Below, piece by piece: positions 8,236 to 13,122 of a stretch of DNA of 13,122 nucleotides (position 1 is its first letter; every line of letters begins with the position of its first letter). A program made the translations under genes and the position numbers. This DNA comes from Desulfobacteraceae bacterium (GTDB lineage Bacteria > Desulfobacterota > DSM-4660 > Desulfatiglandales > HGW-15): NCBI GenBank assembly GCA_003819975.1, contig RPPU01000056.1, forward strand, positions 1 to 13,122, read 5' to 3'. The notes beneath the pieces are model-generated. The model was not told the origin of the DNA, searched no databases, and saw only the letters and a program-made list of their open reading frames with translations.

Positions 8236-8251
8236 TGGCACGGCAGTTGCA
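8236..8251 (+). promoter_or_regulatory. Sigma-54 (RpoN) -24/-12 promoter
   Basis: TGGCACGGCAGTTGCA matches the consensus TGGCACG-N4-TTGCA at every fixed position. The invariant GG (8237-8238) and GC (8249-8250) have the required spacing. Transcription should start near 8262, leaving a leader of about 95 bases before the ATG at 8358. The downstream gene encodes a sigma-54 activator, so autoregulation or control by another activator is likely. Confidence 0.85.
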
Positions 8252-8262
8252 TTTCTTTTCCG

Positions 8263-8287
8263 TGACCCTGTTTTTGTTTTGGGGTCA
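8263..8287 (+). promoter_or_regulatory. Inverted repeat at the predicted 5' end of the activator mRNA
   Basis: TGACCC (8263-8268) and GGGTCA (8282-8287) are perfect 6-bp arms around a T-rich loop, starting at or just after the predicted sigma-54 start site. It could be a 5' stabilising hairpin or an operator dyad blocking the initiating polymerase. No T-run follows, so it is not an attenuator terminator. Confidence 0.35.
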
Positions 8288-8357
8288 AAATAAACATACC
8301 GGATAGATAAAATATATTTTTTAATTTTAATCATCGTAATATAGGGCAGGTCGGCTA

Positions 8358-9551
8358 ATGCTCGATATGCATACTAACCCATTTTCAGAAATGGCCCATC
8401 CAGGGTTAAAGGAACAGGAATGCGTTCTTTGGGAGATTAAGCGTATTGAAAAGGAACTCATTAAGCAAACATACCAGCTTAAAAACAAAATAAAAGGGAT
8501 AAAAAAAATACAATATATTGACACAAATGGGTTGCTGCCGGTTGTAGCTGAAAACAGACTTCCGGATGGATTTAAAAAAAGATCGGCTTCTTTTTCGAAA
8601 AAAATCCCTCCCGGCTTGGGCAAAATAGTCGGTCAGTGCAAACCCATGCGGAGGGTCTATAGCCTCATTCAAAAAGCGGCCGATTCCGACGCCAATGTCG
8701 TGATTTATGGCGAATCCGGCACGGGCAAGGAACTTGCGGCCCACGCCATCCATGAATTAAGCGATCGTAAAAATAAAGAATTCGTAACGGTCAATTGCGG
8801 CGCCATTCCGGAAGCGCTTTTGGAAAGCGAATTTTTCGGTTACACCAAAGGAGCTTTTACCGGCGCGTATGTGGATAAACACGGCTATCTGGACCTGGCC
8901 GACGGCGGCACTCTTTTTCTGGATGAGGTCGCCGAGTTGACCTTGAATATGCAGGCCAAATTATTACGCTCGCTGGACGACGGCGGTTATGTGCCGGTCG
9001 GCCGGCGCAAGCCGATAAAATCCGATTTCCGTATCATTGCCGCCACCAATAGGGATCTGGCGGATCGCGTAAAAAAAGGATTGATGCGGGAAGATTTCTT
9101 TTTTCGCATTCATATCATCCCGATCACTCTGCCGCCTTTAAGGGAACGTAAAGAAGATATTCCTTTGCTGCTCGATCATTTTGTAAAACGCAACAGCGGA
9201 AACGGCAGCGCCGTTAAAATTCCGGAAGAAATCGTGCAAATGATCCGCGATTATCATTGGCCCGGTAATGTGCGCGAACTGCAGAATGTCATTCACCGTT
9301 ATTTGGCCGTGGAAAGTCTGGATTTGTTGCGGGCGCCTGAAAACAGGCCGGCGCCGGTCAAAACGGGAAGTGCGGCGCAGCAGCGCCACGTCCATTTGCA
9401 GCAAGCATTGGAAGATTTCGAGAAAAGTTTGATCTTCAATATTCTGCAAGCCCATCAATGGAACCGGGAAAAAGCGGCCCGGGAGCTGGGCATCACCCGC
9501 AACACCCTCTTCAAAAAAATACGCAAATTCGGTTTGGTTAAAGCCGTGTGA
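8358..9551 (+). CDS. Sigma-54-dependent transcriptional activator (AAA+ and Fis HTH, no receiver domain)
   Basis: An NtrC-family enhancer-binding protein of 397 residues that would remodel sigma-54 polymerase by ATP hydrolysis. Residues 1-85 hold no receiver, GAF or PAS fold I can recognise, but a charged heptad-like helix (about 20-50) suggests a coiled coil. The AAA+ core is complete: Walker A GESGTGKE (118-125), the sigma-54 contact loop GAFTGA (165-170), Walker B GGTLFLDE (183-190), REDFFFRI with a likely Arg finger, LRERKEDIP, and WPGNVRELQN (301-310). The C-terminus has a Fis-type helix-turn-helix (NREKAARELGITRNTLFKKIRK, about 369-390). Start ATG 8358 has only a weak GCAGG behind it. 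It sits directly downstream of a perfect sigma-54 promoter. Without a receiver, it may be controlled by its N-terminal helix, a partner protein or expression level alone. Confidence 0.93.
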   Translation: MLDMHTNPFSEMAHPGLKEQECVLWEIKRIEKELIKQTYQLKNKIKGIKKIQYIDTNGLLPVVAENRLPDGFKKRSASFSKKIPPGLGKIVGQCKPMRRVYSLIQKAADSDANVVIYGESGTGKELAAHAIHELSDRKNKEFVTVNCGAIPEALLESEFFGYTKGAFTGAYVDKHGYLDLADGGTLFLDEVAELTLNMQAKLLRSLDDGGYVPVGRRKPIKSDFRIIAATNRDLADRVKKGLMREDFFFRIHIIPITLPPLRERKEDIPLLLDHFVKRNSGNGSAVKIPEEIVQMIRDYHWPGNVRELQNVIHRYLAVESLDLLRAPENRPAPVKTGSAAQQRHVHLQQALEDFEKSLIFNILQAHQWNREKAARELGITRNTLFKKIRKFGLVKAV

Positions 9552-9694
9552 TCGCGGCCGGGATCGGCGTTGGGGTAAAGGTTTTTTACGATATCGACGC
9601 CGAAGCCGAGCGGAAACACCGTGATCCGGTTCCATTCATTTGGCCGTCCTCGGTTTTTAAAACGTTGTGCGCAAAATCATTATCCTCGGATGTA

Positions 9695-9710
9695 TGGGGT
9701 CTTGTTTGCA
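9695..9710 (+). promoter_or_regulatory. Degenerate sigma-54-like promoter before the 237-residue protein gene
   Basis: TGGGGTCTTGTTTGCA has TGG and TTGCA in the correct 16-base frame, with GG (9696-9697) and GC (9708-9709) correctly spaced; the inner CACG of the -24 box is not conserved. Transcription would start near 9721. Its position between a sigma-54 activator gene and the next gene raises its plausibility. A sigma-70-like site lies about 30 bases further on, so this is tentative. Confidence 0.35.
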
Positions 9711-9736
9711 TGGCCTCGCTATCTTTTTGATTCCAC

Positions 9737-9765
9737 TTGCTTTTTAATATAAAATTTCCCATAAT
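9737..9765 (+). promoter_or_regulatory. Candidate sigma-70-type promoter before the 237-residue protein gene
   Basis: TTGCTT (9737-9742) and CATAAT (9760-9765, five of six to TATAAT) are 17 bases apart in AT-rich DNA. A start near 9772 would give a leader of about 17 bases containing only the ribosome binding site AAAGGT (9777-9782). Confidence 0.4.
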
Positions 9766-9788
9766 TCTATCATATAAAAGGTCTGATT

Positions 9789-10502
9789 ATGAAATCGGAT
9801 AATCATTATAAAAAATATACCTATTGGCTCACAAGAGAGGAAGAGTTATCCCTCAGGGAAAGCTTGGCTGCAACCGGAATTAAATTAAAATCGGCCAAAG
9901 GTGTGACTTGCACACCCCTGGATGAACTCACCAAGATTGCCAGTGTAGCTCCGGAGGTTTGGGACGACCATTGTTCGCGAGCCGGGGCCTGGTATAAGCG
10001 CTCGGCTAAGAACGGACTTTTCCTGATTGTGAGTTCTTTTGAATTGCTGAACTTGGCGAACCATTCAAACACCGTCATCAGCGCCGGCGCCTTCACGCCG
10101 CCACGGACGATCACGCCGGAAGAAGAAAAAAAATTGATTCAAACCCCTGAATTCATGGCAAAAATGCCTGCAACCTGGGAAAAGGCGACAGAGAACGAGA
10201 AAAAAATTTATTTACGATGGGCGCATAAACTGGGTTCGAAAATCGAAAATTTTGATGCGCTAGGGCGGATCCATTCAGCCAACCATGCCAATTTCATCCA
10301 ACCGCGTTTTTATATTGAAAGAAACAGCCTGGTGATTCCTTATTCATTGGACCGGAGCGCGCATCTTTGCTCGTGCTGTTTGGAGCTTTATAACATCCTG
10401 GGGCAAGATTTTAGGAAAAAACTGGTCCGCCCGTGTCCCGGCGCGGTTTTTTACGCCCGGCTTGAACCGGACCGCTATTTTTTAGTGGAAAGCAACGATT
10501 AA
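9789..10502 (+). CDS. Uncharacterised 237-residue protein with C-terminal HxCxCC...C cluster
   Basis: I cannot assign this protein to a named family. It is soluble and charged, with no signal peptide or membrane segment. Six cysteines are present: Cys41, Cys62, and a C-terminal group Cys194, Cys196, Cys197 and Cys216, with His192 just before. The spacing HLCSCCLELYNILG...LVRPCPGAVFYARLEPDRYFLVES looks like a conserved module able to bind a metal or form disulfides; this is inference. Two histidine/asparagine-rich bits (NLANHSN, RIHSANHANFIQPRFYIERN) may also be functional. The start ATG 9789 has AAAGGT six bases upstream. The next gene (DUF3108) follows after 67 bases on the same strand, so the two may be co-transcribed. 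The sigma-54 activator gene upstream is a possible regulator. Confidence 0.85.
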   Translation: MKSDNHYKKYTYWLTREEELSLRESLAATGIKLKSAKGVTCTPLDELTKIASVAPEVWDDHCSRAGAWYKRSAKNGLFLIVSSFELLNLANHSNTVISAGAFTPPRTITPEEEKKLIQTPEFMAKMPATWEKATENEKKIYLRWAHKLGSKIENFDALGRIHSANHANFIQPRFYIERNSLVIPYSLDRSAHLCSCCLELYNILGQDFRKKLVRPCPGAVFYARLEPDRYFLVESND

Positions 10503-10509
10503 GTCGCGT

Positions 10510-10544
10510 AGACTTTAGTCTTTTAGGCGGCAGAAAAAAAGACT
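10510..10544 (+). promoter_or_regulatory. Alternative hairpins in the gap before the DUF3108 gene
   Basis: AGTCTTTT (10517-10524) pairs with AAAAGACT (10537-10544) around 12 bases. Its 5' part can alternatively pair with AGACT (10510-10514), though that loop is only two bases. Eight perfect pairs between two same-strand genes could modulate read-through or mRNA stability. No T-run follows on the + strand. Confidence 0.25.
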
Positions 10545-10569
10545 TGTATTATGAAAAGGAGCGCAACGA

Positions 10570-11331
10570 ATGCGGCAGCAATGGAAGCACATCGGAACGG
10601 CGATGGTTATGATTGGGTTGATGATTTTTTCGGTCCAAGCAGGCGAAAACCACCCTTTTAAACCGGGCGAAAAACTATTTTTCAAAGTCTATTGGACCGT
10701 GGTGCAAGCGGGTGAAGCGACCCTGGAAATCATGCCGTTGGCGGAACAGAGCGGGGTTACCGCTTATCATTTTGTCATGACCGTTAAGACTTATCCTTTC
10801 GTGGATGCTTTTTATAAAGTGCGCGACCGGTATGAGTCTTATGCGGACGTCGGTATGAACCATGCTTTGCTCTATAAGAAAAAGCAGGAGGGCAAGAAAA
10901 AACGCGATATTACCGTAATTTTTGATTGGGTAAAACCGGAGGCCGTGTATACGGAGAACGGGGATAAACTGCCTCCGGTGGCATTGCTTCCGGGTTCGTT
11001 TGACCCGCTTTCGGTTTTTTACGCGTTTCGTTTAGCCGAGTTGAGCGAAAACAAGGAGCTGACCGTATCGGTCTCGGACGGCAAGAAATGCGCGGAAGGC
11101 AAAGCCAGGGTCGTTAAAAAAGAAAAAGTGAAAGTGGCCGATACCGAATACGAGACTTTTTTGGTTGAACCGGAGTTGAAAGATATCGGCGGGGTTTTTC
11201 AAAAAAGCCCTGATGCCAAGCTGCAGATTTGGGTCACGGCCGACGAACGCCGTCTGCCGGTCATGATCAAGAGTAAAGTCTCGGTCGGTCATTTCAAGGT
11301 CGAACTGATCGGTATTGAAATTCCGCAGTAA
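10570..11331 (+). CDS. Exported DUF3108 domain-containing protein
   Basis: A 253-residue protein with a clear Sec signal peptide: basic MRQQWK, a hydrophobic core (IGTAMVMIGLMIF), then SVQA followed by GE, giving likely cleavage after residue 24. The mature part (FKPGEKLFFKVYWTVVQAGEATLEI, then VRDRYESYAD, LLPGSFDPLSVFYAFRL, and a closing ERRLPVMIKSKVSVGHFKVELIGIE) matches the layout I know for DUF3108. That domain is a periplasmic beta-rich fold of unknown function in Gram-negative bacteria. Sequence evidence thus supports location, not activity. ATG 10570 has AAGGAG (10556-10561) eight bases upstream. It probably forms a transcription unit with the cysteine-cluster protein gene 67 bases before it. 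It lacks the Cys needed for a lipoprotein. Confidence 0.85.
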   Translation: MRQQWKHIGTAMVMIGLMIFSVQAGENHPFKPGEKLFFKVYWTVVQAGEATLEIMPLAEQSGVTAYHFVMTVKTYPFVDAFYKVRDRYESYADVGMNHALLYKKKQEGKKKRDITVIFDWVKPEAVYTENGDKLPPVALLPGSFDPLSVFYAFRLAELSENKELTVSVSDGKKCAEGKARVVKKEKVKVADTEYETFLVEPELKDIGGVFQKSPDAKLQIWVTADERRLPVMIKSKVSVGHFKVELIGIEIPQ

Positions 11332-11374
11332 CAGCAGCGCTTAAAGGTAACCGACGAGAATGATTTTTTTAACG

Positions 11375-11445
11375 GGATTAACAAGATTAACCGGATATAT
11401 AAATCAAATGAAGGCTTTTATCCTGTTTATCCTGTTCATCCTGTC
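11375..11445. repeat. Dispersed-type repeat: three 9-bp units with an inverted partner
   Basis: Three tandem 9-mers TATCCTGTT, TATCCTGTT and CATCCTGTC occupy 11419-11445. The 22 bases at 11375-11396 are an imperfect inverted copy of 11420-11441, 18 of 22 matching by hand alignment, so the RNA could fold into a long hairpin. I recognise the GGATTAACAGGAT/ATCCTGTT wording as a repeat scattered between genes in many environmental genomes; that part is from memory. Confidence 0.6.
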
Positions 11446-11461
11446 CAAAATTTCTTGATTC

Positions 11462-11506
11462 TTATCGGCAACTCGGGATTTCTAAAAAAGGCTTTTTATC
11501 GGCAAC
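11462..11506 (+). repeat. 11-bp direct repeat upstream of the thiolase
   Basis: TTATCGGCAAC occurs at 11462-11472 and 11496-11506, 34 bases apart, roughly 50-95 bases before the thiolase start. It may be a regulator site or a trace of duplication. Confidence 0.35.
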
Positions 11507-11541
11507 GGCTCTTGAGAATCGAATTATTTTTACGCGGGTCC

Positions 11542-11550
11542 TAAGGAGGT
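11542..11550 (+). promoter_or_regulatory. Strong Shine-Dalgarno of the thiolase
   Basis: TAAGGAGGT, complementary to the 16S rRNA tail, sits five bases before ATG 11556. This and the purB site are the best ribosome binding sites in the window, suggesting high translation of both. Confidence 0.75.
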
Positions 11551-11555
11551 AGGGC

Positions 11556-12809
11556 ATGAAAGAAGTCGTCATTGTTTCGGCTTGCCGCACGGCCATTGGC
11601 GCTTTCGGCGGAACTCTTAAAGAGCTGAACGCCGTCCATTTGGCCCGCATCGTCATGATTGAAGCGATCCGCCGTGCCGCCATCGACCCCGGTTTGATCG
11701 ACGATGTGCGTTTCGGGTGTTGCCTGGAGCCGGTGGATGGGTTCAATGTGGCCCGCACCGCGGCTCTGCTGGCCGGCATCCCGGACACGGTCACGGGGGT
11801 TACCATCAATCGGGTTTGCATATCGGCCATGGAAGCAGTGGTTTCCGGCATGGCCATGATTCAGGCCGATATGGCCGATATCATTCTGGCCGGTGGAACC
11901 GAGCATATGTCCAGTGTTCCCTATAGCGTACCCAGCGCCCGTTGGGGCAGTCGTTTCCAGGATCATGGGTTCGAAGATATGCTTTTCCATGCCTTGCACT
12001 GCGGTTCCTATTTGATTCCGCATCCCGAAGAGGGTCCGATCAAATCGGGGATGCCGCTGGATCTATTCAAGGGTAAACCTTATTTAATGGGCCATTCGGC
12101 CGAATTCCTGACGCAACTATACGATATCAGCCGGCAAGAAATGGACGAGGTTGCTTTACGCAGTCATCAGAATGTGGAGCGGGCCACTCTGGCGGGGGAT
12201 TTTAAGAAAGAAATCGTGCCCATTGAGATTTTACAGAAAAAAGGCAAACCGCCTTTGATTTTTGACAAGGATGAGCATTTCCGCCCCGGGTTAACTATGG
12301 AGCAGTTGGCCAAGCTGCCGCCGTTTTTCGTGCCGGAGCACGGTAAAGTCACGGCCGGCAATGCTTCGGGCATTAATGACGGCGCCAGCGCCATGGTGAT
12401 CATGTCTTTGGATAAGGCTAAAGAGTTGGGTGTCAAGCCCCTATCGCGTATTAAAGCGACCGGCCGAGGCGGTTGTCACCCTTCGGTCATGGGAATCAGC
12501 CCGGTCCCGGCCGTACAAAATTTATTCAAACGCTATCCGGAAATAAAAATGGCAGATTTCGAACTGATCGAGATCAATGAAGCTTTTGCGGTTCAATATA
12601 TCGCCTGCGAACGCGAATTGAAACTGAACCGCGAGATCACCAACGTGAACGGCTCCGGTATCGGGCTGGGCCATCCGGTCGGTTCCACCGGCTGCCGGAT
12701 CATGGTCACCTTGTTGCATGTCATGAAGCAGAGGAACAAGACTCTGGGGCTGGCGAGCCTGGGCGGCGGGGGCGGGGTGAGCCTGGCTTGCGTGCTGGAG
12801 ATGATGTGA
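11556..12809 (+). CDS. Thiolase-family protein (acetyl-CoA acetyltransferase-like), second catalytic Cys replaced by Gly
   Basis: A 417-residue thiolase fold. Thiolases condense two acyl-CoAs or cleave 3-ketoacyl-CoA in the cytoplasm. Visible motifs are ACRTAIGAFGG near the N-terminus, INRVCISAMEAV with nucleophilic Cys88, GGTEHMS, the cap-domain phrase YDISRQEMDEVALRSHQ, TAGNASGINDGA, NEAFA (Asn341), and GHPVGSTG with His373. The C-terminal box normally reads LCxGGG; here it reads SLGGGGGVS, so the general-base Cys is Gly403 (codon GGC, 12762-12764). Spacing supports the alignment: Asn341-His373-Gly403 equals the 32 and 30 residue spacing of Asn316-His348-Cys378 in Zoogloea thiolase. The acyl-carrying half is intact, so the reaction may be altered or weak. 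TAAGGAGGT (11542-11550) lies five bases before ATG 11556. No beta-oxidation partner gene is in the window. Confidence 0.9.
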   Translation: MKEVVIVSACRTAIGAFGGTLKELNAVHLARIVMIEAIRRAAIDPGLIDDVRFGCCLEPVDGFNVARTAALLAGIPDTVTGVTINRVCISAMEAVVSGMAMIQADMADIILAGGTEHMSSVPYSVPSARWGSRFQDHGFEDMLFHALHCGSYLIPHPEEGPIKSGMPLDLFKGKPYLMGHSAEFLTQLYDISRQEMDEVALRSHQNVERATLAGDFKKEIVPIEILQKKGKPPLIFDKDEHFRPGLTMEQLAKLPPFFVPEHGKVTAGNASGINDGASAMVIMSLDKAKELGVKPLSRIKATGRGGCHPSVMGISPVPAVQNLFKRYPEIKMADFELIEINEAFAVQYIACERELKLNREITNVNGSGIGLGHPVGSTGCRIMVTLLHVMKQRNKTLGLASLGGGGGVSLACVLEMM

Positions 12810-12839
12810 GGAAGTCAAAGAGAAGCTCACTCAAAGGAC

Positions 12840-12865
12840 GTAATTTCAAACGACTTTAAAATTAC
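12840..12865. repeat. AT-rich hairpin after the thiolase
   Basis: GTAATTT (12840-12846) pairs with AAATTAC (12859-12865); after one mismatch AAA pairs with TTT around a 4-base loop. It lies 30 bases past the thiolase stop. With no GC stem or T-run it would be a poor intrinsic terminator. Confidence 0.35.
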
Positions 12866-12873
12866 TCCAGTGG

Positions 12874-12904
12874 CGCGAAGTCACGAAGAACAGAAATCAA
12901 ATAT
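12874..12904 (+). repeat. Degenerate 8-bp repeat with AAATCAAATAT tail (copy 2)
   Basis: Octamers CGCGAAGT and CACGAAGA (12874-12889) are followed after four bases by AAATCAAATAT (12894-12904). The order and strand are the same as in the copy at 6525-6566. The shared exact 11-mer tail supports a common origin. Confidence 0.45.
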
Positions 12905-12928
12905 AGAAAAACCTGGAATCAGATGTGT

Positions 12929-12952
12929 AGGGCAGGCCCCCGTGCCTGCCCT
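12929..12952. repeat. GC-rich perfect hairpin (AGGGCAGGC/GCCTGCCCT)
   Basis: Perfect 9-bp arms at 12929-12937 and 12944-12952 flank a 6-base loop, CCCCGT. No T-run follows. The wording matches a dispersed element I recall from many environmental genomes. It could still end thiolase transcription. Confidence 0.55.
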
Positions 12953-12983
12953 CTTAACCCTAACGTTGCATTAAAAAGGATAC

Positions 12984-13109
12984 GATTTCTCCTCGCTGCG
13001 CTCATCGCAATGACTTTGTCATTGCTCTTCTCGAAATGACATCGGAGGCAAAATCGTCCTCAGTTAATGAACAACGTCGATCGTGTCATTTCGACCGCAG
13101 GGAGAAATC
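12984..13109. repeat. Composite palindromic element with terminal inverted repeats
   Basis: Terminal 9-bp inverted repeats GATTTCTCC (12984-12992) and GGAGAAATC (13101-13109) enclose 11-bp arms TCGAAATGACA (13031-13041) and TGTCATTTCGA (13084-13094). A further tight hairpin, GCAATGAC (13007-13014) with GTCATTGC (13018-13025), lies inside. No reading frame is credible here. It looks like a REP- or MITE-like non-coding repeat; mobility is not shown. The 313-base end region 12810-13122 contains only such repeats. Confidence 0.55.
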
Positions 13110-13122
13110 ATATAAAATTCCA

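Noticed and set aside
9138..9635. 165-codon - strand frame overlapping the 3' half of the sigma-54 activator
   Set aside because: Arg/Pro-rich low-quality translation opposite conserved AAA+ and HTH codons. It is a different frame from the protein-like remnant noted at 9548-9640.
9548..9730. 60-codon + strand frame starting GTG inside the activator's stop (GTGA overlap)
   Set aside because: The overlap looks like translational coupling, but there is no ribosome binding site, no recognisable domain, and the 3' half runs through the candidate sigma-54 site.
11480..11500. AAAAAAGGCTTTTT as an intrinsic terminator after DUF3108
   Set aside because: The arms are directly adjacent with no loop of usable size and no GC-rich stem.
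12810..13122. CRISPR-like array at the window end
   Set aside because: The repeats are inverted, unequal and not regularly spaced; there are no spacer units.

Overview
The window carries seven protein-coding genes, all on the + strand, with gaps of about 65-375 bases between them. The gaps hold regulatory sites and dispersed repeats. I see no rRNA, tRNA, CRISPR array, integrase or transposase. The content suggests a Gram-negative bacterium of moderate GC: a sigma-54 activator with a textbook -24/-12 promoter, and an exported DUF3108 protein of a kind found mainly in Gram-negatives. The intergenic repeats (8-bp CGCAAAGA units, 9-bp ATCCTGTT units, GTCATTTCGA palindromes) are of a type I associate with Desulfobacterota, Omnitrophota and similar environmental or metagenome-assembled lineages. 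That placement is inference and weak; no marker gene fixes the phylum.

Layout. Positions 3-4916 hold two tandem paralogous STAND-type regulators. The first is cut by the left edge. The second is complete, with a SARP-like winged helix, a BTAD domain, an NTPase and TPR repeats. Then come an adenylosuccinate lyase (purB, 5057-6484) with its own promoter and a near-ideal Shine-Dalgarno, and an M20-family metallohydrolase with a TTG start (6689-8014). A 343-base regulatory gap carries a perfect sigma-54 promoter in front of a receiver-less sigma-54 activator (8358-9551). A weaker sigma-54-like site and a sigma-70-like site precede a 237-residue protein of unknown function with a Cys cluster (9789-10502) and the DUF3108 protein (10570-11331). 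A thiolase (11556-12809) closes the coding part. The last 313 bases are repeats and palindromes only.

How the genes may work together. Metabolic genes (purB, M20 hydrolase, thiolase) are interspersed with regulators and do not form one obvious pathway. The tightest functional hypothesis is local: the sigma-54 activator may control its own promoter and the cysteine-protein/DUF3108 pair just downstream. The most testable enzymatic oddity is the thiolase. It keeps the nucleophilic Cys, Asn and His, but has Gly at the exact position of the second catalytic Cys. I did not find a clear new multi-gene system such as a defence island or biosynthetic cluster; the candidates are listed with modest scores.
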